Source: an uncultured Ruminiclostridium sp.
GTDB lineage: Bacteria > Bacillota > Clostridia > Oscillospirales > Ruminococcaceae
DNA: 64,000 nucleotides
NCBI GenBank assembly: GCA_944388385.1
Contig: CALXIO010000003.1
Coordinates: 1 to 64,000 of the forward strand
Direction: 5' to 3'
Below the pieces are notes generated by a model. That model had not been told where the DNA came from. It did no database searches and was given only the letters and a program-made list of their open reading frames with translations. Every line of letters starts with the position of its first letter. The first letter of the stretch is position 1. Shown here in pieces: positions 17,539 to 26,574 of this stretch. Position numbers and translations under genes: made by a program.

Positions 17539-20500
17539 TTAGTTCTTGTAGTATTCAACAAGACCAACAAGCTCTTCATAACGCTTCTTGGAGTTAGCAA
17601 CAGCCTTATCAAAGAGTGCTGTAGCTCTTTCGGGGTTAGCACGCATAAGAGAGTTGTAACGAACTTCTCTCATCATGAATTCCTTGTAGTCGCCTGTGGG
17701 AGCCTTGCTGTCCAGAGTGAAGGGGTTAGTTCCTTCGGGAGCAGCAGGATTGAATCTGAATAAGTGCCAGTAACCTGCTTCAACAGCTTCCTTCTCAACC
17801 TTCTGAGCGATTGTAAGACCGCCCTTGATACCGTGGTTGATACAAGGAGCATAAGCAATAATCAGTGAAGGACCGTCATAAGCTTCAGCCTCTGCAATAG
17901 CCTTTAAGCACTGGTTCTTATCTGCACCCATTGCAATCTGAGCAACGTATACATAACCGTACTTCATAGCGATACCTGCAAGATCCTTCTTCTTAACATC
18001 CTTACCGCCTGCAGCGAACTGTGCAACGGCAGCGATGTTAGTAGCCTTGGAGGCCTGACCGCCTGTATTTGAGTAAACCCCAGTATTGAATACGAAGATG
18101 TTTACATTCTTACCGGAAGCGAGAACGTGGTCAACACCGCCGTAACCGATATCGTATGCCCAACCGTCACCACCGAAGATCCAGTTAGACTTCTTAGCAA
18201 GGAAGTCCTTAGCCTTAAGAACTGCTGTCTTTTCAGCACAATCACAATCAAGTGCTTCAAGAGCTGCAACTAAGTCCTTAGTAGCTGCTGCATTTGCCTT
18301 GCCGTCGTTAGCTGTTTCAAAGTAAGCATCGATCTTAGCCTTGATGTCAGCATTTTCTGTCTTTTCTGCAATAGCCTTAAGCTGAGCCTGTGCTCTGCCT
18401 CTTAATGTATCCTGAGCTATGAACATACCAAGACCGTATTCAGCGTTATCCTCAAAGAGTGAGTTACCCCAAGCAGGACCCTTGCCTTCCTTATTTACTG
18501 TGTAAGGAGTTGAGGGAGCAGAGCCACCCCAGATTGAAGAACAACCTGTTGCGTTAGCGATATACATTCTGTCGCCGAAGAGCTGTGTGATGAGCTTAGC
18601 ATAAGGAGTTTCACCACAACCTGCGCAAGCGCCGGAGAACTCAAGTAAGGGCTGCTTGAACTGTGAACCCTTAACTGTTGTTTCCTTGAACTTTTCAAAT
18701 ACTTCGGGCTTATCAGATACTGTCATAGCATAGTCGAAGCTATCCTGTTCAGCCATCTGAGTTTCAATGGGCTTCATTTCGAGAGCCTTTGTCTTAGCGG
18801 GACAAGTCTGTACGCAGACACCACAACCTGTACAGTCAAGTGTGGATACTACCATAGCAAACTTTGTGCCGGGAAGACCTGTTGTATCCTTCATCTTCAT
18901 GCCTGCAGGAGCCTTAGCAGCTTCATCCTCGCTTAATACAACGGGACGGATTACAGCATGAGGACAAACGAATGAACACTGGTTACACTGGATGCAGTTT
19001 TCGGGAATCCATGTAGGAACGTCAACTGCGATACCACGCTTTTCGTAAGCGGCAGAGCCCTGGGGGAATGTACCGTCAGCCATATCTACGAATGTAGAAA
19101 CGGGGAGGCTGTCGCCACGCTGAGCGTTTACGGGGATAAGGATGTTGTTTACGAAATCAACAAGATCCTTTCTGTCACCTGTAGCTGTGTGAACAGGAAG
19201 TGTACCCTCACAGTCAGCCCATGATGCAGGAACGTCAACCTTGATAACTTCACCTGCGCCTCTTTCGATAGCAGCATAGTTCATGTTTACAATATCCTCG
19301 CCCTTCTTAGCGAATGACTTGTAAGCTGCCTTCTTCATGTATTCAATAGCATCCTCAGCAGGAATGATATTTGCAATAGAGAAGAATGCAGACTGTAAAA
19401 CTGTATTTGTCTTGTTGCCCAGACCGATTTCCTTAGCAACCTTGATAGCGTTGATAATATAGAAGTTGATGTTGTTCTTTGCGATATATGCCTTTACGGG
19501 AGCAGGAAGCTTTTCATCAAGCTCTTCTACTGACCACTGGCAGTTAAGCAGGAATGAACCACCGGGGATAACATCCTCAACCATGTCATACTTATCAATG
19601 TATGAGGGGTTGTGACAAGCTACAAAGTTAGCCTTGTTTACAAAGTAAGTTGACTTAATGGGCGACTTACCGAAACGAAGGTGAGAAATTGTAACACCGC
19701 CGGACTTCTTTGAGTCATATGCAAAGTAAGCCTGAGCGTACATATCTGTGTGGTCACCGATAATCTTAATGGAGTTCTTGTTAGCACCAACAGTACCATC
19801 AGAGCCAAGACCCCAGAACTTACAGCAGGTTGTACCTTCGGGAGTTGTATTGGGGTTCTCACCGATAGGAAGTGAAAGACCTGTTACATCATCCTCGATA
19901 CCGATTGTGAACTTAGCCTTGTCTGTGTTGTTGTATACAGCGATGATCTGTGCAGGGTTGCAGTCCTTAGAACCAAGACCGTAACGACCTGTGAATACAG
20001 GAACATCCTGGAACTTACCTGCCTGCTTGAGAGCAGCAACAACATCAAGGTAAAGAGGCTCACCGAGTGCGCCGGGTTCCTTTGTTCTGTCAAGAACTGT
20101 GATCTTCTTAACAGTTTCGGGAATAGCTGCTACGAAAGCATCTACGCTGAAGGGTCTGTAAAGTCTTACCTTAACAAGACCAACCTTCTTGCCCTGAGCT
20201 AACATATAGTCGATTGTTTCTTCGATTGTGTCACATACAGAGCCCATAGCGATGATGATCTGTTCAGCATCGGGAGCACCGTAGTAGTTAAACAGCTTGT
20301 AATCTGTACCGATTTCAGCGTTTACCTTGTCCATGTACTTCTGAACAATTTCAGGAGTAGCTTCATAGTACTTGTTTGATGCTTCCTTAGCCTGGAAGAA
20401 GATATCGGGGTTCTGAGCTGTACCGTGAAGAACGGGGTGCTCGGGGTTAAGTGCTCTGTTACGGAAAGCATCTACTGCTTCGTGGTTGAGCATCTTGTCA

Positions 20501-21072
20501 AGTGTTTCATAATCCCAAACTTCGATCTTCTGGATTTCGTGTGATGTTCTGAAACCGTCAAAGAAGTGTAAGAAGGGAACTCTTGCTTCATATGTTGCAA
20601 GGTGAGCTACAGCACCAAGGTCCATAACCTCCTGGGGGTTAGTGGAGCAGAGCATAGCATAGCCTGTCTGACGGCAAGCATATACGTCGCTGTGGTCACC
20701 GAAGATTGAAAGAGCGTGTGTTGCAAGCGCACGAGCTGATACATGAATAACGCTGGGGAGTAATTCACCTGCGATCTTATACATGTTGGGGATCATAAGA
20801 AGTAAGCCCTGTGATGCTGTGTAGGTTGTTGTACAAGCACCTGCGGCAAGTGAGCCGTGAACAGCACCTGCGGCACCTGCCTCAGACTGCATTTCTACGA
20901 CCTTAACTTCCTGTCCGAAAATGTTCTTTCTTCCGGCGGTAGCCCAAGAATCTGTTACTTCAGCCATAACTGAAGATGGTGTGATGGGATAAATCGCTGC
21001 AACGTCAGTAAACGCATAGGACACGTGACCTGCGGCGTTGTTACCATCCATAGTAAGTTTCTGTCTTCCCAT
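17539..21072 (-). CDS. nifJ: Pyruvate:ferredoxin (flavodoxin) oxidoreductase
   Basis: The 1177-residue single-chain PFOR splits pyruvate with CoA into acetyl-CoA and CO2 and passes electrons to ferredoxin or flavodoxin. This is the central step of anaerobic glycolytic fermentation. Domain order is typical: the pyruvate/CoA-binding domains start MGRQKLTMDGNNAAGHVSYA, where the TDVAAIYPITPSSVMAE loop contacts the substrate. The two-cluster ferredoxin domain follows near residue 700 (CIQCNQCSFVCPHAV and CTGCGVCVQTCPAKT). The C-terminal thiamine-diphosphate domain (from about 830) contains FSGACAGCGETPY and the TPP-binding GDGWAYDIGYGG. GGAGGA lies upstream of ATG 21072. Length is as expected. 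It is transcribed alone; its promoter region holds an unusual hairpin cluster. Confidence 0.97.
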   Translation of the reverse strand: MGRQKLTMDGNNAAGHVSYAFTDVAAIYPITPSSVMAEVTDSWATAGRKNIFGQEVKVVEMQSEAGAAGAVHGSLAAGACTTTYTASQGLLLMIPNMYKIAGELLPSVIHVSARALATHALSIFGDHSDVYACRQTGYAMLCSTNPQEVMDLGAVAHLATYEARVPFLHFFDGFRTSHEIQKIEVWDYETLDKMLNHEAVDAFRNRALNPEHPVLHGTAQNPDIFFQAKEASNKYYEATPEIVQKYMDKVNAEIGTDYKLFNYYGAPDAEQIIIAMGSVCDTIEETIDYMLAQGKKVGLVKVRLYRPFSVDAFVAAIPETVKKITVLDRTKEPGALGEPLYLDVVAALKQAGKFQDVPVFTGRYGLGSKDCNPAQIIAVYNNTDKAKFTIGIEDDVTGLSLPIGENPNTTPEGTTCCKFWGLGSDGTVGANKNSIKIIGDHTDMYAQAYFAYDSKKSGGVTISHLRFGKSPIKSTYFVNKANFVACHNPSYIDKYDMVEDVIPGGSFLLNCQWSVEELDEKLPAPVKAYIAKNNINFYIINAIKVAKEIGLGNKTNTVLQSAFFSIANIIPAEDAIEYMKKAAYKSFAKKGEDIVNMNYAAIERGAGEVIKVDVPASWADCEGTLPVHTATGDRKDLVDFVNNILIPVNAQRGDSLPVSTFVDMADGTFPQGSAAYEKRGIAVDVPTWIPENCIQCNQCSFVCPHAVIRPVVLSEDEAAKAPAGMKMKDTTGLPGTKFAMVVSTLDCTGCGVCVQTCPAKTKALEMKPIETQMAEQDSFDYAMTVSDKPEVFEKFKETTVKGSQFKQPLLEFSGACAGCGETPYAKLITQLFGDRMYIANATGCSSIWGGSAPSTPYTVNKEGKGPAWGNSLFEDNAEYGLGMFIAQDTLRGRAQAQLKAIAEKTENADIKAKIDAYFETANDGKANAAATKDLVAALEALDCDCAEKTAVLKAKDFLAKKSNWIFGGDGWAYDIGYGGVDHVLASGKNVNIFVFNTGVYSNTGGQASKATNIAAVAQFAAGGKDVKKKDLAGIAMKYGYVYVAQIAMGADKNQCLKAIAEAEAYDGPSLIIAYAPCINHGIKGGLTIAQKVEKEAVEAGYWHLFRFNPAAPEGTNPFTLDSKAPTGDYKEFMMREVRYNSLMRANPERATALFDKAVANSKKRYEELVGLVEYYKN

Positions 21073-21133
21073 GGGAATCGTCCTCCTTTATTTTTGCATG
21101 GTGGCTGTATTTTTGCCCATGCCTTAACAGTAG

Positions 21134-21308
21134 TATTATACCACAATTTGAAATGCCGAAGGCGTTTAAGCGGCGAAGCCGATGTTTTGCGAAGCAAAAC
21201 AAATTGATGGTACAATGTTCTCAGATGGGTGCGAAGCACCTACCCTGCGAAGCAGGGTTAAAATCCGACAGCGTCGGATTTTCAGTCTGAGGTTATTATA
21301 CCACAATT
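21134..21308. repeat. GCGAAGC mini-hairpin cluster between two 15-base direct repeats
   Basis: Six small hairpins follow in a row: 21155-21163 (GCC-GAA-GGC), 21171-21181 (CGGC-GAA-GCCG), 21184-21200 (GTTTTGC-GAA-GCAAAAC), 21228-21240 (GGTGC-GAA-GCACC), 21242-21258 (ACCCTGC-GAA-GCAGGGT) and 21260-21282 (AAAATCCGAC with GTCGGATTTT). Five share a GAA triloop and four contain GCGAAGC or the closely related CGAAG. The whole is bracketed by identical copies of TATTATACCACAATT at 21134-21148 and 21294-21308. Each copy, read on the minus strand, contains an extended -10 element (TGGTATAATA). The cluster sits between promoter and coding region of nifJ. Confidence 0.85.
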
Positions 21309-21323
21309 AAGTTCAAATGTAAA
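21295..21323 (-). promoter_or_regulatory. Promoter of nifJ
   Basis: On the minus strand, TTTACA (21318-21323), a 17-base spacer and TATAAT (21295-21300) preceded by TGG form a good promoter. A second copy of the -10 part at 21135-21140, nearer the gene, lacks a clear -35. Confidence 0.7.
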
Positions 21324-21354
21324 TATCTAAATCACTTTTTTTCATCAAAAGATA

Positions 21355-21391
21355 ATTATTTTTTTATATAAAGAAGATTATTTTTTTATAT
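21355..21391. repeat. 15-base AT-rich direct repeat
   Basis: ATTATTTTTTTATAT occurs at 21355-21369 and 21377-21391, a 22-base period, between the nifJ promoter and the putP terminator. No function is evident. The 21073-21452 gap otherwise holds the nifJ promoter and hairpin cluster and the terminator at 21414. Confidence 0.6.
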
Positions 21392-21413
21392 GATAATTAT
21401 AAAGGGCATAAAA

Positions 21414-21439
21414 AAGGAGAGGATTTTAAACCTCTCCTT
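21414..21439 (-). terminator. Terminator of the symporter gene
   Basis: AAGGAGAGG (21414-21422) and CCTCTCCTT (21431-21439) form a 9-base-pair stem followed on the minus strand by T residues. It stands 13 bases past the stop. Confidence 0.85.
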
Positions 21440-21452
21440 AATTTTTAAGAAA

Positions 21453-22988
21453 TTAAGCCTTTTTTTCGCTTATGGATTCAAATTCTGCCACAATCTCCTC
21501 AGAGGGGGCTTTTGTGTAAAGTGAAACCACTACGATAGTTACAAAGCCTACGATAAATGCAGGAAGCAGCTCATAGATATTCCACAGTCCGCCCATGGGA
21601 GCAATAAGGAACTTCCATACAAATACGGTGATACCGCCGGTTATAAGACCGCAAAGTGCACCTGTGCGGTTGGATCTCTTCCAGAAGAGAGCCGCTAACA
21701 TTACAGGACCGAAGGTGGCGCCGAAGCCTGCCCATGCAAAGGAAACTATCTCAAATACAGAGCTGTTAGGATCCCATGCAATAATTATACCTACAATAGC
21801 GATAACAATAACGGTTATACGGGCAATAAGCATTGAAGTCTTTTCAGAAAGCTTTAAGCCGAATACCTTACCGATAATGTTTTCCGACATACTTGAAGAA
21901 GCCGCTAAAAGCTGTGAGTCGGAGGTGGACATGGTGGAGGCTAAGATACCTGCAATAATAAGTCCGGCAACAATAGCCGCCAAAGGACCGAAGGTGCTTA
22001 AAAGACTTGAGATAGTAACCACAACTGTTTCAGGGTCCGCAAGGGGATCGATAACATGAGCGTGATTGCTCATAGCAAGACCTACAACACCGATAAATAT
22101 AGCAACTGCAAGGGAGATAAATACCCATACTGTAGCCACTCTTCTTGAAGTCTTTATTTTGTCGGGATCGTTTATAGCCATGAAACGAAGAAGAATGTGG
22201 GGCATACCAAAGTAACCAAGACCCCACGCAAAGGTGGAGGCTATCTGCAAGGGATTATAATCCTTAGCCGCATTGTTAAGGGCATCAAAGGTGTGGGTAA
22301 CTGAGAAATATCCGGGAAGTGAAGAGCCGTAGTCAATTACCGCACCCATGCCGCCTGCCTGTGTTATACCGAAGATAACAACAACGATAAGGGCGATGAT
22401 CATAATGATACTCTGAATAAAGTCTGTTGTACTTGCCGCCAAAAATCCGCCTATTGCGGTATAAGCTATAATAACAATAGCGCTTATTATCATAGCAAGG
22501 TGATAGTCCATACCGAAAAGGCTGTTAAACAGCTTACCGCAGGCAGCAAAGCCTGAGCCGGTATAGGGAATGAAGAATACAAGAATAATAAGTGCAGATA
22601 TAAGGTTTATCATTCTTGAATTATCTCTGAAACGGTTTGAGAAAAAGTCCGGTATTGTGATTGAGTCACCGCATACATGGGAGTATTTTCTCAGTCTTTT
22701 TGCAACAATAAGCCAGTTTACGTATGTACCGAGGGCAAGACCGAGGGCTGTCCAGCCTGCATCTGCAATACCTGTAGCATAAGCAACACCGGGAAGACCC
22801 ATTAAAAGCCAGCTGCTCATATCCGATGCCTCTGCACTCATGGCGGTAACAAGAGGGCCCAGCTTTCTGCCGCCGAGATAGAAGTCACCTATGTTTGAGG
22901 TTTTTCTTGCGCTGATAATACCGATAACCACCATTCCTACAAGGTAGACACCGATAACCACCAGCATTATAATTTGTTCACCAGTCAT
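21453..22988 (-). CDS. putP: Sodium/solute symporter, PutP (sodium/proline) type
   Basis: The 511-residue membrane protein of the SSS family has about 13 membrane spans. It imports a solute, probably proline, driven by sodium. The N-terminal part MTGEQIIMLVVIGVYLVGMV, then FYLGGRKLGPLVTAMSAEASDMSSWLLMG carries the sodium and substrate contacts typical of PutP. STMSTSDSQLLAASS is the conserved stretch of span 8. I chose ATG 22988, with AAAGGA upstream, rather than the longer frame to 23039. It is a single-gene unit, divergent from the GH95 gene. The substrate is inferred from overall similarity to PutP. Confidence 0.85.
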   Translation of the reverse strand: MTGEQIIMLVVIGVYLVGMVVIGIISARKTSNIGDFYLGGRKLGPLVTAMSAEASDMSSWLLMGLPGVAYATGIADAGWTALGLALGTYVNWLIVAKRLRKYSHVCGDSITIPDFFSNRFRDNSRMINLISALIILVFFIPYTGSGFAACGKLFNSLFGMDYHLAMIISAIVIIAYTAIGGFLAASTTDFIQSIIMIIALIVVVIFGITQAGGMGAVIDYGSSLPGYFSVTHTFDALNNAAKDYNPLQIASTFAWGLGYFGMPHILLRFMAINDPDKIKTSRRVATVWVFISLAVAIFIGVVGLAMSNHAHVIDPLADPETVVVTISSLLSTFGPLAAIVAGLIIAGILASTMSTSDSQLLAASSSMSENIIGKVFGLKLSEKTSMLIARITVIVIAIVGIIIAWDPNSSVFEIVSFAWAGFGATFGPVMLAALFWKRSNRTGALCGLITGGITVFVWKFLIAPMGGLWNIYELLPAFIVGFVTIVVVSLYTKAPSEEIVAEFESISEKKA

Positions 22989-23115
22989 AATAAAATCCTT
23001 TCCCTGCCCATAATGAGCATATTCTTTCTGTTTTAACATATATCATTAAATTTTGCAATTCTGAAACGAAAATTCTGCAAAATTTTGTTTACATTGATTT
23101 TACTTGCCGCCTGTG

Positions 23116-23144
23116 TTGACATTTTTCTCTATATATAGTATAAT
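23116..23144 (+). promoter_or_regulatory. Promoter of the GH95 gene
   Basis: TTGACA (23116-23121), exactly 17 bases and TATAAT (23139-23144): a perfect consensus promoter, 38 bases before the ATG at 23182. Confidence 0.9.
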
Positions 23145-23181
23145 ACTTTTGTTATTTACGAATTCACAGAAAGGTACTGCT

Positions 23182-25515
23182 ATGAAAAATCTTCTGTATT
23201 TTACCAATCCCGGCAATCTTGATTTATGGGAACAGCACTGCCAGCCCATAGGCAACGGCTATATGGGAGCTTCCTTTTTCGGCGGAATCGAAAAGGAAAG
23301 GGTAGTGCTTAACGAAAAGACATTATGGGCAGGAGGCCCCTCTCCTCATCGCCCTGAATATAACTACGGAATTTTACCCGATAAGTATAAGCAGGTGAAA
23401 AAGGTTCAGCAGCTTCTTGCAGACGGAAAGTATGACAAGGCTACCGAGCTTGTTTCGGGACTTGTGGGGGATAGTGACGGCTTTGGCGCATATCAGCTTT
23501 TATGCGACCTTATGATGACCTATTCAAACATTGACCCCGAGCAGGTTACAAACTACACAAGAACCCTTGATATTGATAATTCAACATTTACCGTAAAGTT
23601 TGATTATCAGGGGGCTACCCATACAAGACAGGCCTTTGCAAGCTATCCGGATAATGTTATCTGTATGAAATTATCCTCGGATAAAAGCAGAAGAATATGC
23701 GTAAGGCTTTTCCTTGATAAGACCCACGGGGATAATGTTACCGTTAAGGATGACATACTTTGCTATGAGGGCTCACTTTATGATAATGCCCTTCGCTTTT
23801 GCATGATGATAAAGGCAGAGGTGCAGGGAGGAGAATTTATCACCGCCGGCAACAGTATTATGGTGGAGCACGCAGACAGCGTTACCTTATATATATCCGC
23901 CGCTACTGATTACAGCAATAAATTCCCCACCTTCAGAACAGGTGTAAACCCCTGTGACGGTGTACTTGAAAGAATAACAAAGGCATCCGCCAAGGGCTAT
24001 GATGCAATATACAGAGATCACCTTGCTGATTATAAGGCTATTTATGACAGAGTAAGCCTTAAGCTAAACAAGGACAATGAGGAAATAATGCCTGTTGACA
24101 CACTTCTTTCCCAGTATAAGGAGGGGGCAGGCAAAAGCGTATCAAGTATGCTTGAAATGCTGTACTTTAACTTCGGCAGATATCTGCTTATTTCCTCCTC
24201 AAGAAACGGCTCACTTCCTGCAAATCTCCAGGGTGTATGGAACGAATCCAACTGTCCCCCCTGGTGCTGTGACTACCATATAAATGTAAATCTCCAGATG
24301 AACTACTGGGGAGCATTTACCACCAACATGGCAGAAACAGCAAAGCCCCTTGTGGATTTTCTTGACAGTCTGAGACCCTCCGGCAGACTTTCTGCCAGGG
24401 CATACTATAACATCATATCCGATGAGGCATTCCCGGAAAACGGCTGGTGCGCCCACACCCAGACAAACCCCTTCGGCTGGACAGCCCCCGGTTGGGATTT
24501 CTATTGGGGCTGGTCAACCGCCGCTGTTGCATGGCTTATGCACAATCTTTATGATATTTATGACTTCACAAGGGATGAGGAATACTTTATAGAAAAGGTA
24601 TACCCCATAATCCGTGAAAGCGTGGTATTCTATACCCAATGGCTTATCTACGATGAAAAGCAGGACAGAATGGTATCCTCACCCACCTATTCCCCTGAGC
24701 ATGGACCGGTCACAGTAGGCAACACTTATGAACAATGCCTTATCTTACAGCTTTACAATGACTTTATAGAGGTGTCCGAGGCGCTTAACTTAGACCCTGA
24801 GCTTTGCGAAAAGGTTAAAAAGCAGGCACTTTTATTAAAGCCCTACAGCGTAAGCGAAGAAACCGGCTTATTAAAGGAATGGTACGAGGAGGACGATAAC
24901 GACTTTGATGACTCAAAGGTACAGAAAAACCACCGTCACATTTCCCACCTTTTAGGACTTTATCCCGGTAATACAATAACAGAAAACACCCCCGAATATA
25001 TGAAGGCGGCAATAAACACCATGAATGACAGGGGAGATGAATCCACCGGCTGGGCAAGGGCATATAAGCTGTGCCTGTGGTCAAGGGCAAAGGACGGAAA
25101 CCGTGCCTACAGCATACTTAAAGGACTTTTACAGACCTGCACCTTTGACAATCTCTTTGATTTCCACCCGCCCTTCCAGATCGACGGTAACTTCGGCGGC
25201 AGTGCCGGTATTGCCGAAATGCTTATGCAAAGCCACGAGGGATATATAGAATTACTTCCTGCAAACCCCGATGCCTGGATGTCTGGCAGCTTCAAGGGCT
25301 TTATAGCAAGGGGCAATTTTGAGGTATCCGCATCCTGGTCGGTATTCAAGCTCACCGAAGCGGCAATAATATCCCATTGCGGCGGCAAGTGCAGTGTAAA
25401 GGTTGCCGGCTGTGAGGCGGTATTATGTGAGGATAAGTCGATCCCCATTTCATATAATAATGACATTCTCACCTTTGATACAGAAAAGGGCAAAACCTAT
25501 AAGCTCATATTCTGA
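23182..25515 (+). CDS. Glycoside hydrolase family 95 (alpha-L-fucosidase or alpha-L-galactosidase)
   Basis: The 777-residue enzyme has the GH95 layout. An N-terminal beta-sandwich starts WEQHCQPIGNGYMGASFFGG and LNEKTLWAGGPSP. An (alpha/alpha)6 barrel in the middle carries NLQGVWNES and WNxNxQMNYWG-like sequence (HINVNLQMNYWGAFTTNMAE), and WCAHTQTNPFG. RHISHLLGLYPGN and FQIDGNFGGSAGIAEMLMQS are near the end. GH95 members remove alpha-1,2-linked L-fucose or L-galactose from oligosaccharides such as xyloglucan or mucin glycans. No signal peptide is present with ATG 23182 (ribosome site AGAAAGG), so it should work in the cytoplasm on imported sugars. It is monocistronic behind a perfect promoter. 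It stands far from the GH31/GH2/GH36 cluster at 54-63 kb. Confidence 0.9.
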   Translation: MKNLLYFTNPGNLDLWEQHCQPIGNGYMGASFFGGIEKERVVLNEKTLWAGGPSPHRPEYNYGILPDKYKQVKKVQQLLADGKYDKATELVSGLVGDSDGFGAYQLLCDLMMTYSNIDPEQVTNYTRTLDIDNSTFTVKFDYQGATHTRQAFASYPDNVICMKLSSDKSRRICVRLFLDKTHGDNVTVKDDILCYEGSLYDNALRFCMMIKAEVQGGEFITAGNSIMVEHADSVTLYISAATDYSNKFPTFRTGVNPCDGVLERITKASAKGYDAIYRDHLADYKAIYDRVSLKLNKDNEEIMPVDTLLSQYKEGAGKSVSSMLEMLYFNFGRYLLISSSRNGSLPANLQGVWNESNCPPWCCDYHINVNLQMNYWGAFTTNMAETAKPLVDFLDSLRPSGRLSARAYYNIISDEAFPENGWCAHTQTNPFGWTAPGWDFYWGWSTAAVAWLMHNLYDIYDFTRDEEYFIEKVYPIIRESVVFYTQWLIYDEKQDRMVSSPTYSPEHGPVTVGNTYEQCLILQLYNDFIEVSEALNLDPELCEKVKKQALLLKPYSVSEETGLLKEWYEEDDNDFDDSKVQKNHRHISHLLGLYPGNTITENTPEYMKAAINTMNDRGDESTGWARAYKLCLWSRAKDGNRAYSILKGLLQTCTFDNLFDFHPPFQIDGNFGGSAGIAEMLMQSHEGYIELLPANPDAWMSGSFKGFIARGNFEVSASWSVFKLTEAAIISHCGGKCSVKVAGCEAVLCEDKSIPISYNNDILTFDTEKGKTYKLIF

Positions 25516-25608
25516 TGTGAATTTTGCACAAATTTCAGCTATCAGCTTTAATTAAAATGTATTTTTTGTTGATAAAGAAAAAATTTTTAAATTTCTTTCA
25601 AAAAACAC

Positions 25609-25637
25609 TTGAAATTTACATTGGTTTCTGTTAAAAT
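25609..25637 (+). promoter_or_regulatory. Promoter of rpmB
   Basis: TTGAAA (25609-25614), 17 bases and TAAAAT (25632-25637), followed by a leader of about 85 bases to the rpmB start. I saw no clear autoregulatory structure in the leader. Confidence 0.65.
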
Positions 25638-25727
25638 GTTAATGTTATATCGCTATACGATTATGGAGAAGGACAGAAAAATCCTGTCCATGTATAAAAG
25701 CAAGTTATTAAAGGAGGTGCAAACCCC

Positions 25728-25916
25728 ATGGCAAAATGCGATATCTGCGGAAAGGGCGTTGCTTTCGGCATTAAGGTTTCTCACTCACACAGACGTACAA
25801 ACAGAACATTCAAGCCCAATGTTCAGAAGGTTAAGGCTATCGTAAACGGTACTCCCTGCAGAGTACATGCTTGCTCACGTTGCCTTCGTTCAGGCAAGGT
25901 TCAGCGCGCTAACTAA
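25728..25916 (+). CDS. rpmB: 50S ribosomal protein L28
   Basis: The 62-residue protein starts MAKCDICGKGVAFGIKVSHS and contains RRTNRTFKPNVQKV. It has two Cys pairs (CDIC and CSRC...) as in zinc-binding L28 forms. L28 sits in the large ribosomal subunit. AAAGGAGGTG lies eight bases before ATG 25728. It forms its own unit with promoter and terminator. Confidence 0.97.
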   Translation: MAKCDICGKGVAFGIKVSHSHRRTNRTFKPNVQKVKAIVNGTPCRVHACSRCLRSGKVQRAN

Positions 25917-25942
25917 TTCATACTGAATTAAACCAACTTTAA

Positions 25943-25977
25943 ACACCCCTGGAGATTTTCCGGGGGTGTTGGTTTTT
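25943..25977 (+). terminator. Terminator of rpmB
   Basis: AACACCCC (about 25942-25949) pairs with GGGGTGTT (about 25963-25970), followed by GGTTTTTTT. On the minus strand the same stem follows the stop of the next gene's opposite neighbour only weakly. Confidence 0.75.
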
Positions 25978-26412
25978 TTACAGATAATCCCTCATATCGT
26001 GAGCTAATCTGTCCTCTATATCAATAAGCCTTTTTGCTATATCCTTAGAATCCTCATCAGCCGCCTTATACTGATTTAAATATTTCCCAATGCTCTTTAC
26101 TCCCATGTGACAGCCGTCGGTTATAAGGTCGGCTATTGTTTCATCTGAATTATCAATAGCAATTTTAGCATTGGTTTTTAACCATGACATACCCTTTACA
26201 ATAGGGTCAGGACTTTTGCCGGTGTCATTGAATCGGTTTAGCGCCTGCCTTAAATCATTATCCAGCTCCAGATGACTTTCTCTGCACCGGGAAAGAAGCC
26301 CTTGCAATTTGTCGCTTTTTGCATGGGGCAACAGCTCATTTATTGCATCCACACCCATTCTTATACCGCTGTCACATTCCCTCAGCAGTCTAATTGTATC
26401 ATTGTTTACCAT
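25978..26412 (-). CDS. Four-helix protein, DUF2383-like
   Basis: The 144-residue protein is almost entirely helical and charged. It starts MVNNDTIRLLRECDSGIRMG and lacks signal peptide or membrane spans. The pattern (CDSGIRMGVDAINELLP, L..D.L..AL..F..TG..PDPIVKGMSWLK, then GCHMGVKSIGKYLNQY) resembles DUF2383/PA2169-type ferritin-like bundles, found in sporeformers and others. Function is unknown. AAAGGAG lies upstream of ATG 26412. It is divergent from sipL, with both start regions inside 160 bases. I am fairly sure it is a real gene and less sure of the family. Confidence 0.65.
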   Translation of the reverse strand: MVNNDTIRLLRECDSGIRMGVDAINELLPHAKSDKLQGLLSRCRESHLELDNDLRQALNRFNDTGKSPDPIVKGMSWLKTNAKIAIDNSDETIADLITDGCHMGVKSIGKYLNQYKAADEDSKDIAKRLIDIEDRLAHDMRDYL

Positions 26413-26491
26413 AAAAATCTCCTTTCGGTTTTTATACTATTATGGATTTTCCCCTATTAAAAAATACGGGAAAATCTTTTTTATTTTGTCC

Positions 26492-26520
26492 GCATATCAA
26501 AACACAGGACAGCATATATT
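26492..26520 (+). promoter_or_regulatory. Sigma-E-like sporulation promoter before sipL
   Basis: GCATATC (26492-26498), exactly 14 bases and CATATATT (26513-26520) match the Bacillus sigma-E consensus (KMATATT-14-CATACANT) with one mismatch in each box. SpoIVA is a known sigma-E product in other sporeformers. Position is right: 55 bases before the ATG. Confidence 0.6.
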
Positions 26521-26574
26521 GAGGTAAGGCAGGCGGAAAATTCAACCTGACTAAAACGCTAAAAGGAGGATTTT

